A stretch of DNA of 64,000 nt, taken from assembly GCF_004337365.2 (NCBI RefSeq), contig NZ_CP044016.1, forward strand, positions 1,674,001 to 1,738,000, written 5' to 3'. The stretch comes from Rhizosphaericola mali. GTDB lineage: Bacteria > Bacteroidota > Bacteroidia > Chitinophagales > Chitinophagaceae. Shown piece by piece: positions 26,624-34,951 of this stretch. A program made the position numbers and the translations under genes. The stretch's first letter is position 1; every line of letters starts with the position of its first letter. The notes beneath the pieces were generated by a model, which saw only the letters and a list, made by a program, of their open reading frames with translations, did not search any database and was not told where the DNA came from.

Positions 26624-27598
26624 TTATTTCGGACGGATAATACTATAATTTGCAGGTATCCAAATATAGCTTTTTTCAGCATGCCTTAAATGACCTATCC
26701 CTGGAAATGATAAATGTGGAGCTGCAATCCAGTAATGCGCCTGCGCTGCTTTGTCAAATTCTTTTATCCGTGACATTGCCGCACCTGCAGTATCTACGTC
26801 GAAACCAACACTAACAGCTGGATCTTCAAACTGCACTACACCACAGTGAACTAAATCGCCCCAGAAAACCATTTTATCTCCTTTACTTTCTAAAGAATAG
26901 AAAGTATGTCCTGGCGTATGTCCAACGGCATCCTGAGCTGAAATACCAGAGAATAATTGAGATCCATTTTCAAACAAATGCACTCTTCCTGCTTTCAGAT
27001 ATGGAGCTATAGCTGTAACAGCTGGTTCAAAAAACTGCTTAGCATTTTCTGGTGCTTTTTTCAGATTGGCAGAATCAAGCCAAAATGAGGCTTCATGCTT
27101 ATTGATATAAAGTATTGCATTTGGAAAAACCATTTTGCCGTTCTGTGTTAATCCTCCAATATGATCAATATGTAAGTGGGTGATCAAAACCGCATTAATC
27201 TGTTCTGGCTTGTAGCCAGCACGACGAATGCTCTTTGTAACTAGACCAAGCGTATTTCCCATTGTTGTTCCGCAACCAGCATCGACCAAGATAAGTTTTT
27301 CTCCATGTCTAATCAAATAAGCATTGATGGAGGTTTCCACTGTAGTGTTTAGAACATTTTGTTCTAAAATTTTTTGCACCTCACCAGGTTGTGCGTTTAA
27401 TAGCAATTTGCTCATATCCAACATACAGGTTCCATCAGACAACGCGGTCACTTCATAGTCTCCGATTTCTATTTTATAATACCCAGGTTGCGATATGAGC
27501 GCATTTTTCTCTGATTGTGCATTCACGGTAAATACCTTAAAAGATAGCAAAAAAAGAATAGTTATCACCGTAATTACACAGTTCAATTTGTATTTCAT
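26624..27598 (-). CDS. Exported MBL-fold metallohydrolase
   Basis: A metallo-beta-lactamase-fold enzyme of about 324 residues with an N-terminal signal peptide (MKYKLNCVITVITILFLLSF and onward, ending VNAQS). The metal site motif HLHIDHIGG is near residue 140; further ligands appear as GHTPGH and DLVHCG. This matches the quorum-quenching lactonase-like/ribonuclease-Z-like MBL group, but the reaction cannot be read from it. I place the start at 27598, which gives a standard signal peptide; a slightly longer start at 27619 is possible. It precedes a Crp-type regulator on the same strand. Confidence 0.85.
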   Translation of the reverse strand: MKYKLNCVITVITILFLLSFKVFTVNAQSEKNALISQPGYYKIEIGDYEVTALSDGTCMLDMSKLLLNAQPGEVQKILEQNVLNTTVETSINAYLIRHGEKLILVDAGCGTTMGNTLGLVTKSIRRAGYKPEQINAVLITHLHIDHIGGLTQNGKMVFPNAILYINKHEASFWLDSANLKKAPENAKQFFEPAVTAIAPYLKAGRVHLFENGSQLFSGISAQDAVGHTPGHTFYSLESKGDKMVFWGDLVHCGVVQFEDPAVSVGFDVDTAGAAMSRIKEFDKAAQAHYWIAAPHLSFPGIGHLRHAEKSYIWIPANYSIIRPK

Positions 27599-27684
27599 CT
27601 TTATAAAATTAAAATGCAAATTTCCAACATTCTAGAGATTACCCAAAGGACATTAGTCACTAATAATTTGTGACATTTGTGGCA

Positions 27685-28257
27685 TTATCCGCGATAAAGA
27701 CGACTTATAGTCTCCCTCGATACGCCAAGATATGAAGCGACGAATTGCTTAGGAACACGATTAAGTAGTTGTGGATACTGATTAATAAACTGTTCATAAC
27801 GTTGCTTAGCATTGCCAGATATCATAATCTGTAGCCTTTTTTGTAGTGCAACATATCCAAAGTTCGCTTTTACATTAAGATAATGCTCGTATTTCCATAT
27901 TTCTACACCAAGTTTCTGTCTATTCTGCAAAGTGATTCCTAACAGTTCACACGGCTCTAGGCAATCAATTGTTATAGTTGCTGGCAGGTTTCGCAAAAAT
28001 GCTTCTCTATCTGAAATCCACCAGTTTTCAACAGCAAACTGATATGTGAATTCCTTTCCAGTTTCAGGGTCGGTCATATATGCCCTCAGGCATCCTTTAA
28101 TCACAAAGTATTCATATTTTACCTGTTCTCCCATTGTCACAAGGGAAGAATGCTTTTTCATTTTTTTATGTACAAAAAATGAAAGAATATGGTCAAATTC
28201 CTCGTCAGATAAAGTGCTGACCGTTTCTATATGAACTCTCAAAGGATGTGACATCAT
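27685..28257 (-). CDS. Crp/Fnr-family transcriptional regulator
   Basis: A 190-residue regulator with an N-terminal cyclic-nucleotide-binding-type barrel (about 15-120, with YEYFVIKGCLRAY) and a short C-terminal HTH (about 165-188) reading VPKQFVASYLGVSRETISR. Arginine and glutamate residues of the true cAMP pocket are not clearly conserved, as is common in Bacteroidota members. It lies 86 bp upstream of the MBL-fold gene on the same strand and probably regulates it. Confidence 0.88.
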   Translation of the reverse strand: MMSHPLRVHIETVSTLSDEEFDHILSFFVHKKMKKHSSLVTMGEQVKYEYFVIKGCLRAYMTDPETGKEFTYQFAVENWWISDREAFLRNLPATITIDCLEPCELLGITLQNRQKLGVEIWKYEHYLNVKANFGYVALQKRLQIMISGNAKQRYEQFINQYPQLLNRVPKQFVASYLGVSRETISRLYRG

Positions 28258-28475
28258 AACAAAGGTACTGTTGTTGTTTAATTTGAGAAAGCTATTTCAA
28301 AATTAATACCAAAAAGAGCCGTTTTACATCTACTATAAAATCTTTTAACCTACTGTGTTTAAATAGCTAAATAATAAAGGAGAACCAACAGCAAAATAAA
28401 AAATACTAGGATTGAAATTGATCAAAAATTTCTCCCTAGCATTTTTTAAGACGACTATTTAGTAAAGATTGAGCC

Positions 28476-29321
28476 TTATTTTTCTAACAAAAGATTATAG
28501 TCTTCTTCTGTAAGAGATACACTATCTGCTTTAAGATTTTCTTCCAAATGCTGAATTGATTTGGTTCCTGGAATTAATAAAATATTTGAACCTCTTTTCA
28601 AAAGCCAGGAAAGCGCTATCTGAGCTATAGTTGAATTGTACTTTAATGAAAGTTCTTGTAATTTTCCCGCCATCTTATTGGGTCCTGATGCTAGTGGATA
28701 CCAAGGTATAAAGGCGATATTTTCTTTTATAGTATAATCAAGCACATCTTCCCATCTCCGATCACCAAGATTATAAAGATTTTGCACAGAAACAACAGGC
28801 AAGTATTCTCTTATTTTTTCTATTTGTTCCACAGTCACTTCAGAAAGACCAAAGTGTTTTATTTTCCCATCTTTATAAGCCTCTAGTATTGGGACTATCG
28901 TTTTTTCAATAGGGACATTAGGATCTATCCTGTGCAATTGCCATAGGTCGATACTGTCGGTTTTTAATCTTTTTAAACTACTCTCAATATTTTCCCTGAT
29001 ATGATCTGGATTTCCGTTAGGAATCCAAACAAATGGCTCGGGACGTAAAAATCCACCTTTGGTGGCAATTACTAAGTTTTGTTTATATGGGTATAAAGCG
29101 TCAGAAATCAAGCTCTCATTATATTTGGGGCCATATGCCTCAGCGGTATCAATAAAATTAACACCAAATTCTACGGCTTTCAATAATACATTTTTTGCAT
29201 TTTCTCTATCTTCAACTTCACCAAATTCACCTTTGCCTGTAAGTTGCATGGCACCGTAACCTACACGATTTATTTCTAAATCACCTCCTAATTTGAAGGT
29301 TTTGTTTATTGCTTTTTCCAT
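28476..29321 (-). CDS. Aldo/keto reductase
   Basis: A 281-residue TIM-barrel oxidoreductase. The catalytic tetrad is visible: Asp and Tyr in FIDTAEAYG (near 57-63), Lys in VIATKGGF, and His in LWQLHRID (near 130). The C-terminal NADPH-binding stretch reads LLIPGTKSIQHLEENL. It reduces carbonyls with NADPH in the cytoplasm. It follows the SDR gene on the same strand with an 80-bp gap and may be co-transcribed from the SDR promoter. Confidence 0.92.
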   Translation of the reverse strand: MEKAINKTFKLGGDLEINRVGYGAMQLTGKGEFGEVEDRENAKNVLLKAVEFGVNFIDTAEAYGPKYNESLISDALYPYKQNLVIATKGGFLRPEPFVWIPNGNPDHIRENIESSLKRLKTDSIDLWQLHRIDPNVPIEKTIVPILEAYKDGKIKHFGLSEVTVEQIEKIREYLPVVSVQNLYNLGDRRWEDVLDYTIKENIAFIPWYPLASGPNKMAGKLQELSLKYNSTIAQIALSWLLKRGSNILLIPGTKSIQHLEENLKADSVSLTEEDYNLLLEK

Positions 29322-29401
29322 TTTTACATTTTTATTTAATGATACACTTCATATTATTTGTATTTACTCTCACTCATTTTGCTATTTCCATTTTAAAGTT
29401 A

Positions 29402-30145
29402 TTACACAAGAACAGTTCCACCATCGACCACTATATTTTGCCCTGTTCCGAATTGTTGTTTCATTAGGTAAAGAAACGTAAACGCAATTTCTTCTGGCTC
29501 TCCAACTCTTTTTACAAGTAAAGAATCACCAACAGTATTATATAGATTTACCCTGTCTTTAGTAGTAAGTCCACTCCATAAACTCGTGCGAATAACACCT
29601 GGTACAACACTATTCACTCGAATTGGTGCCAACTCAACAGCCATAGCTCTTACAAAGCCCTCAATAGCGCTTAAAATACTCGCCATCAAAGACCACCCTT
29701 TAGCTGGGCGACGGCTTGCGCTGCCACTTGTAAGAGAAATTGAGCCAGCTGGATTGATATGTGGTACAGCATATTTAACAGTGGATACGGCACCCCAAAA
29801 ACGAAGATCAAAATAGGATTTGGCAAAATGGATATCCGTATCTTCGATATTACTAAAATGAATATTCTCGGCTGCGGTATATACCAAATGGTCAAATTTT
29901 CCAATTGTGGAGAAAAAATCTTTTATACTTGATTCATTTCGCAAATCCACAACATAGCCAGTGCTAGCTTTTGACAAATTAGTCAATGCTTTATCAATAT
30001 TCTCTTGATTACTAGAAACTATTACTACTATAGCACCTTCATCATCGGCAGCCTTTGCCGTAGAATAACCTAATCCGTTACTGCCACCCATAATTACCAC
30101 TCTTTTGCCATTCAAAGTGTGTAACGAATTTTCTTTTGTTTGCAT
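29402..30145 (-). CDS. SDR-family oxidoreductase
   Basis: A 247-residue short-chain dehydrogenase. The cofactor motif reads GGSNGLG near residue 20 (variant of GxxxGxG). A strand with DLRNESSIKDFF and the AENIHFSN segment follow. The catalytic Ser is in LTSGSAS, but the usual Tyr-x-x-x-Lys is not obvious: the region reads RRPAKGWSLMASI, so catalysis may differ from classical SDRs. Two copies of a TetR-operator-like motif precede it, one within a well-placed promoter, linking it to the TetR gene at 16777. Confidence 0.88.
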   Translation of the reverse strand: MQTKENSLHTLNGKRVVIMGGSNGLGYSTAKAADDEGAIVVIVSSNQENIDKALTNLSKASTGYVVDLRNESSIKDFFSTIGKFDHLVYTAAENIHFSNIEDTDIHFAKSYFDLRFWGAVSTVKYAVPHINPAGSISLTSGSASRRPAKGWSLMASILSAIEGFVRAMAVELAPIRVNSVVPGVIRTSLWSGLTTKDRVNLYNTVGDSLLVKRVGEPEEIAFTFLYLMKQQFGTGQNIVVDGGTVLV

Positions 30146-30180
30146 TTCTTAAAATTTTTATTTTATCATATCTTTAAATA

Positions 30181-30199
30181 AAACCGATCGTTCCAAAAT
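30181..30199 (-). promoter_or_regulatory. Operator-like motif 1 before the SDR gene
   Basis: AAACCGATCGTTCCAAAAT on the plus strand matches the motif at 30282 and, in reverse, 16739. It lies 36 bp before the SDR start, within the predicted 5' leader. Confidence 0.55.
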
Positions 30200-30265
30200 A
30201 TAAACCAAAAAATGGTATTTACAAATTGAATTATTTACCATAATCTTATAATTACTCAGATGAGA

Positions 30266-30300
30266 CAAATTTACAAATAATAAACCTATCGTTCCAAATT
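30266..30300 (-). promoter_or_regulatory. SDR promoter with operator-like motif 2
   Basis: On the minus strand TTTG at 30298-30295 and TAAATTTG at 30273-30266 are 21 bp apart, a good Bacteroidota promoter. The motif AAACCTATCGTTCCAAATT (30282-30300, plus strand) covers the -33 box and spacer, so a bound repressor would block RNA polymerase. Confidence 0.6.
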
Positions 30301-30574
30301 AAATTTTAGTTAGCACCTAAGATAAATTCAGTTTTAAACTATTTTTAGAATTTAATGTTTAAATGGATTGATTATAGTTAGAAATTACCATTTATAGCTT
30401 ATACTAGTTACGCTTAAATTGCGCATCATAAGCCGCAGCCTAAAATCAAGGAAGAAAAATATTTTAAGGAAGGTTTAAAGGTATCCCAATCTTTTTATTC
30501 CTATGAATTAGCTATAATTTTCTAATGGTTATGTGCTGAACAATTTTTCTATACTGTTCTTTGTTTCACTAAGC
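30301..30574. other. Intergenic A/T-rich stretch
   Basis: No open frame, hairpin or repeat in this stretch convinces me. It separates the SDR regulatory region from the inverted repeat upstream of radC and may mark a junction between cargo modules. Confidence 0.4.
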
Positions 30575-30673
30575 TAAGAAGGTTTGTATCAAGAATGCTG
30601 GCAGCTTTCGACGGCATATGCTCGCTATGCTCCGCTATTCCACGTTCTGCCGGCCTTCTTGCAAACCTTCTTA
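30575..30673. repeat. Long imperfect inverted repeat upstream of the radC-like gene
   Basis: taagaaggtttg (30575-30586) is exactly complementary to caaaccttctta (30662-30673). The pairing continues inward after a 3-base bulge (caagaatgctggcag against the complement of ctgccggccttcttg, two mismatches). The roughly 50-base loop contains short repeats (gcatatgctcgctatgctccgc). It ends 29 bp before the radC start and is locally more GC-rich than its surroundings. Confidence 0.65.
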
Positions 30674-30702
30674 TGTCGCTGTTACACAAAAACAGTATAA
30701 AA

Positions 30703-31194
30703 ATGAAAAAGTACAGCACCATCCAAGAATTAGATAATGAACAAACTCATTGGTCAGAACTACAAGAAGTGCAGTTGTCCTATCGCAACAAGATCAAAGC
30801 ATCCCAAAGACCTAAAATCAATCAGTCGGAAGACGCTTTGATCCTATTTAGATCCGTATGGAACGAAAATGAAATGGAACTTATTGAATCCTTTAAAATG
30901 CTTTTAATGAACAATGCCAATAGAGTACTTGGCGTTTACCATAGTTCTACTGGTGGTTCTACAGGAACTATAGTTGATATTCGAATCTTACTTACGGTAG
31001 CCTTAAAATGTAATTCCTGCAAATTAATTGTGGCACATAACCACCCAAGTGGAAGCCTTACTCCAAGCCAAGCCGATTTGAAAATGACAGATAAATTTAA
31101 GGAGGCAGCAAAGCTAATGGACATTACTTTATTAGATCATTTAATTCTTACCACAGATAGTTATCAATCTTTTGCAGATGAAGGACTCTTATGA
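30703..31194 (+). CDS. RadC-like JAB/MPN-domain protein
   Basis: A protein of about 163 residues made almost wholly of a RadC-type JAB domain, with the metalloprotease-like signature HNHPSGSLTPSQAD near residue 108 and the upstream GTIVDIRILLTVALK strand-helix. I choose ATG 30703 (MKKYSTIQELDNEQ), because the longer frame would read through the inverted repeat. Short RadC proteins lacking the N-terminal HhH domain are common on Bacteroidota mobile elements; their role in DNA repair or element biology is unsettled. Confidence 0.88.
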   Translation: MKKYSTIQELDNEQTHWSELQEVQLSYRNKIKASQRPKINQSEDALILFRSVWNENEMELIESFKMLLMNNANRVLGVYHSSTGGSTGTIVDIRILLTVALKCNSCKLIVAHNHPSGSLTPSQADLKMTDKFKEAAKLMDITLLDHLILTTDSYQSFADEGLL

Positions 31195-31268
31195 GTTCTT
31201 CATTTGATTTTTATATCTGTATTGTTGATGAATTTTGACTATTCAAAATAGGAATATTATAGTTACTA

Positions 31269-34200
31269 TTATCTATTCTTTTTAAAATTCTCTGCCTGCT
31301 CTAATACATTTTTATAAACATCATCTTGTGTAATTGGCGGATAACCAAATTGGTGCAACTTGACGATAATATCCATTTTTAATTGGGCTTTGATGTCGTC
31401 ACGTTCGCTCCAATCGGGATATTTAGCGGTGTTGTCTACGATTGCTTTTATCTCGCGAGCCAATTCCAGCATTTTATCTTTATCAAATTCAAATCCATAT
31501 TGTTTACAGATCATATCCAAAATGTCGTAAAATGCCTTTTCTTCATAGTCAATTCCCAAATCTTCATACGAAGCCATTTCTTGCCTTAACTTTAGAATCA
31601 AATCCAAAATTTGTTCTGAGGTATCTGTTTGAATACCGTCATAATCCAAAATATCTCTTTCACTTCGCTCATTGTATCGATTAACGATACTTTGTAAACG
31701 TTCGGCAAACTCAATTCCTTTAATTTTATTGACTTTCTTAAAATCTGAAATGGTTTGTTTCAGTATTCGTTCTAGAATTTTTACTTTGGTATTCGGCAAT
31801 TCTAAATTGCTAATTCTATCAATGAATTTATCATTGAATAAATCTATCGCATTGGCTTTGTTATCATCTAATTTAAAAATCTCCTCCACGCCTTCAGAAA
31901 TAATGGCATCCTCTACCATTTTGCTCACTTTTTCATTCATTTGAGCGGTATCAGGCGCTTCACCTTTGGTCAGTTTTACCACGATAGATTTGATCGCAAA
32001 ATAGAAATGAATTTCATCTACATATTTTTCCGAAAATAAATTAGAACCACTTACCAAGTTATAAGCAGATTTCAATTTTTTGGTAACGTCTATAAAGAAT
32101 TTTTCCGATTGCTCCGTTTCCAATACCAACTCCGAAGCTCGGTTCAAACATTTCAATTGCGCTACAGGATTTCCCTCAAAATATTCTGTCGTGTCAAATT
32201 GATGGAAAAATTGTCGAAGTAATTCTACTTGGTCTTTTACAATTATAACAGCTTTATCTAAATCTTCAAAATCATCGTCAGCAGTTGTTCCGTTGAACAT
32301 TCCTAAGGCATGATTCAGGTTCTTTTTGATGCCAATATAATCCACCACCAAACCTTTATCTTTCCCTTCATATTTTCGATTAACTCGAGAAATAGTTTGA
32401 ATTAAATTATGCGTTTGCAAAGGTTTATCAATATATATCGTATCCAAAAATGGCACATCAAAACCGGTTAGCCACATATCGACTACAATCGCAATTTTGA
32501 AATTGGATTCTATTTGTTTGAATTGACGATCCAATTCTTTTCGTTCCTCCTTACTACCTAAAAGGTTCCATAAACTTTGTTCATCATCTTTATTTCGGGT
32601 CATTACCATTTTGATATACTCAATTGGTAAAACTTCCTTTTGTTCTTTTTCGGTAAGATTTTCTGCAATTTTTATTTCGTTCCACTCAGGCCGTAAGGTT
32701 ACTATTTCCTGAAACAATTTATACGCAATTCCCCTGGAAGCACACACGAACATCACTTTTCCCGCAACGGTTGCATTCTCTTCTAAACGGCTTTCATAAT
32801 GTTTGATAAAATCGTGAGCAATGGCTTTTATTCTGTCGCTATCGCCTAAAACCACTTCCATTTTCGCAATAGCTTTTTGGCTTGCTTCCACATGATATTC
32901 ACTAGCCCCTTCTTCTACTGCATTTTCATAGTAGCTTTCAATTTCTGCTACCTTCGCATTATCCAAGTTAACTTTTGCCGCTCTACCTTCGTACACCAGT
33001 CTCACCGTAATTTCATCGTTGACCGATTCAAACATGGTATATTGATCGATTACATCGCCAAATACGTCCAACGTTTTATCAATTGGCGTCCCTGTAAAGC
33101 CTACATACGTTGCATTGGGCAAAGAGTCGTGTAAATATTTGGCAAAACCATAAGATTTTTTCACACCATTTTCATCAATTTTTACTTTTAAATCCAAATT
33201 GACTTGGCTACGGTGGGCTTCATCTGAAATGCAAATAATGTTGTTTCTATCTGATAAAATATCATCGTCTTCCGCAAACTTTTGAACAGTAGTTAAATAC
33301 ACACCACCACTTTCCAAACCTTTTAATCTATTGCGTAAATCTTCTCTTGAGGTAATATTGATGATATTTTCATCCCCAATAAAATCCTTCGCATTGGTAA
33401 AATCTCTCGATAATTGATCATCTAAATCTGTTCTATCGGAAATGATGATAATTGTTGGACTTGAAAATTTTGTAGAACGCATCAATAATCTCGACAAATA
33501 CAACATGGTGAAGCTTTTACCGCAACCGGTTGCACCAAAATATGTTCCGCCTTTCCCGTCTCCTTTAGGTTTTCTATGTGCTAGAATGTTTTGAAATAAT
33601 TTATTGGCAGCATAATATTGAGGATATCGAGTAAGGATTTTCTTCTCATTTTTGGAACTGTCGGGAAACAATACAAAATGATGAATAATGTCTACTAAAC
33701 GAGCCTTATTCAACATGCCGTGAACGATGGAAGTAGTGGTTTCTATTCCTGTGAGTGCTTTCTTTTCGTCACCAGTAATTTTGTTCCAACCATAGAAAAA
33801 TTCATAAGGAGAAAATATAGTTCCTGATTTATTGTTGATGCCGTCACTAATCACACAAAATACATTATACTTCATCAATTCTGGAATATCTCTTCTATAT
33901 CGAATCGTGAGTTGCTTAAATGCATCATGAATGGTGACTTCCTCTTCAATGGCAGTTTTAAATTCAAATACCACAACAGGAATACCATTAACGTACAAAA
34001 TCAAATCTGGAATGCGCAATTCCGATCCTTGGATTTCTAATTGATTGACGATTTTAAATGCGTTGTTATGCTCATTTTCAATATCGATGTAGCGAATATG
34101 CAAATCTTTTTTACTAGGATCGTTACGTTTGAAAATAAATCCATCACCTAATAGTTTGCATATATATTTATTGGAGTCATACAGATTAGAAGCCGATTGG

Positions 34201-34412
34201 AACGCTAATTCGTTGATGATGGTGGTTAATTCAATTTCTTCCAAATCGGCATACCGATTCAGTAGAAAAATTCGTAAATCTTCTCTTATTAAAACATCTT
34301 GATTAGATTTTCTTTCTAATTTATTGCCATTAATATAATCGTAACCTTCTATTTGCAAAAGGCTAATAAATGCTTGTTCTAGTTGTGATTCTGTATATTT
34401 CATTATGTACAC
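31269..34412 (-). CDS. hsdR: Type I restriction enzyme, R (endonuclease/translocase) subunit
   Basis: A 1047-residue HsdR. The N-terminal PD-(D/E)XK nuclease shows D136 in IPDLILY and E150-F-K152 in FEFKTA. The SF2 motor follows with Walker A GATGCGKS near 293, ISDEAHRSQ near 392, the FTGTPID segment, and a helicase C domain with QTISRVNRKYEGK. The C-terminal part is helical, as needed to bind HsdM. It is last in the minus-strand operon and is separated from hsdS by three other genes. A start three codons downstream (34403) is equally possible. Confidence 0.95.
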   Translation of the reverse strand: MYIMKYTESQLEQAFISLLQIEGYDYINGNKLERKSNQDVLIREDLRIFLLNRYADLEEIELTTIINELAFQSASNLYDSNKYICKLLGDGFIFKRNDPSKKDLHIRYIDIENEHNNAFKIVNQLEIQGSELRIPDLILYVNGIPVVVFEFKTAIEEEVTIHDAFKQLTIRYRRDIPELMKYNVFCVISDGINNKSGTIFSPYEFFYGWNKITGDEKKALTGIETTTSIVHGMLNKARLVDIIHHFVLFPDSSKNEKKILTRYPQYYAANKLFQNILAHRKPKGDGKGGTYFGATGCGKSFTMLYLSRLLMRSTKFSSPTIIIISDRTDLDDQLSRDFTNAKDFIGDENIINITSREDLRNRLKGLESGGVYLTTVQKFAEDDDILSDRNNIICISDEAHRSQVNLDLKVKIDENGVKKSYGFAKYLHDSLPNATYVGFTGTPIDKTLDVFGDVIDQYTMFESVNDEITVRLVYEGRAAKVNLDNAKVAEIESYYENAVEEGASEYHVEASQKAIAKMEVVLGDSDRIKAIAHDFIKHYESRLEENATVAGKVMFVCASRGIAYKLFQEIVTLRPEWNEIKIAENLTEKEQKEVLPIEYIKMVMTRNKDDEQSLWNLLGSKEERKELDRQFKQIESNFKIAIVVDMWLTGFDVPFLDTIYIDKPLQTHNLIQTISRVNRKYEGKDKGLVVDYIGIKKNLNHALGMFNGTTADDDFEDLDKAVIIVKDQVELLRQFFHQFDTTEYFEGNPVAQLKCLNRASELVLETEQSEKFFIDVTKKLKSAYNLVSGSNLFSEKYVDEIHFYFAIKSIVVKLTKGEAPDTAQMNEKVSKMVEDAIISEGVEEIFKLDDNKANAIDLFNDKFIDRISNLELPNTKVKILERILKQTISDFKKVNKIKGIEFAERLQSIVNRYNERSERDILDYDGIQTDTSEQILDLILKLRQEMASYEDLGIDYEEKAFYDILDMICKQYGFEFDKDKMLELAREIKAIVDNTAKYPDWSERDDIKAQLKMDIIVKLHQFGYPPITQDDVYKNVLEQAENFKKNR

Positions 34413-34431
34413 AATTCTATTCTGAAATCCT

Positions 34432-34938
34432 TTATTTAATCCTATTTTTCCCTTTCTGAGTCAAATAATAGCGTTGATTTCTGCTCGTTGGTTTGTCAGG
34501 CAAAGTCAAAGCTATGTATCCTGCGTTAATGGCTGGTTGCAGATAATTTAATCTGAAATTTTCACGATCGGCTAACTTAAGCAAGTCTTGTAATTCTTGT
34601 CTGGAATGTTGTCCATCCATCACTTTCAAAAGTTCCTCAACTTGCGGGGTATCTTGCGGGGTATCTTGCTGGGTATCTTGCGGGGTATCTTGCGGGGCAA
34701 TCTCTTCGCTTGCAGGTAAAGTCAATCGAAGAAAGTTTTCAGAAAATTGAAAATTTTCTTTTGAATATGCTTGCAATATCCTTGGCACACCAGAACCTAA
34801 TTGCTCCACCAAATCCAAATCCTTGAAAATACGCATCAATTCCTTATTTCTCGGAACAGAAAAACCTTCGAAAAATTCCTCTTGCGACAAGCCAGAAGGT
34901 GTGCAACTATAAGAGTTAATTTGTATGTGGTTTTCCAT
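34432..34938 (-). CDS. C-terminal stub of an AlbA/Schlafen-type ATP-binding protein
   Basis: A 168-residue protein matching only the C-terminal half of AlbA_2-type (Schlafen-like/RecG-like) proteins: the GLSQEEFFEGFSVPRNKELM and VEQLGSGVPRILQAY stretch, a linker made of QDTP repeats (about 83-102), then a winged-helix (LQDLLKLADRENFRLNYLQP). The N-terminal catalytic-like domain is absent, and the start codon falls just where the missing part would join. It lies 13 bp after hamB and 19 bp before hsdR, so it is still within the operon. It may be a remnant or a retained regulator. Confidence 0.7.
   Translation of the reverse strand: MENHIQINSYSCTPSGLSQEEFFEGFSVPRNKELMRIFKDLDLVEQLGSGVPRILQAYSKENFQFSENFLRLTLPASEEIAPQDTPQDTQQDTPQDTPQVEELLKVMDGQHSRQELQDLLKLADRENFRLNYLQPAINAGYIALTLPDKPTSRNQRYYLTQKGKNRIK
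34641..34700. repeat. 12-bp tandem repeat (5 copies) encoding a QDTP linker
   Basis: Five consecutive copies of cttgcggggtat with one or two changes in copies 3 and 5. As multiples of three they keep the frame and encode alternating QDTP on the minus strand. The count may vary between strains. Confidence 0.85.
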
Positions 34939-34951
34939 ATGTTATTTAATG

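Noticed and set aside
34641-34700. Short regular repeats as a possible CRISPR array
   Set aside because: The units are 12 bp with no spacers and lie in frame inside a coding sequence; it is a protein linker repeat. No CRISPR array or cas gene is visible in the window.
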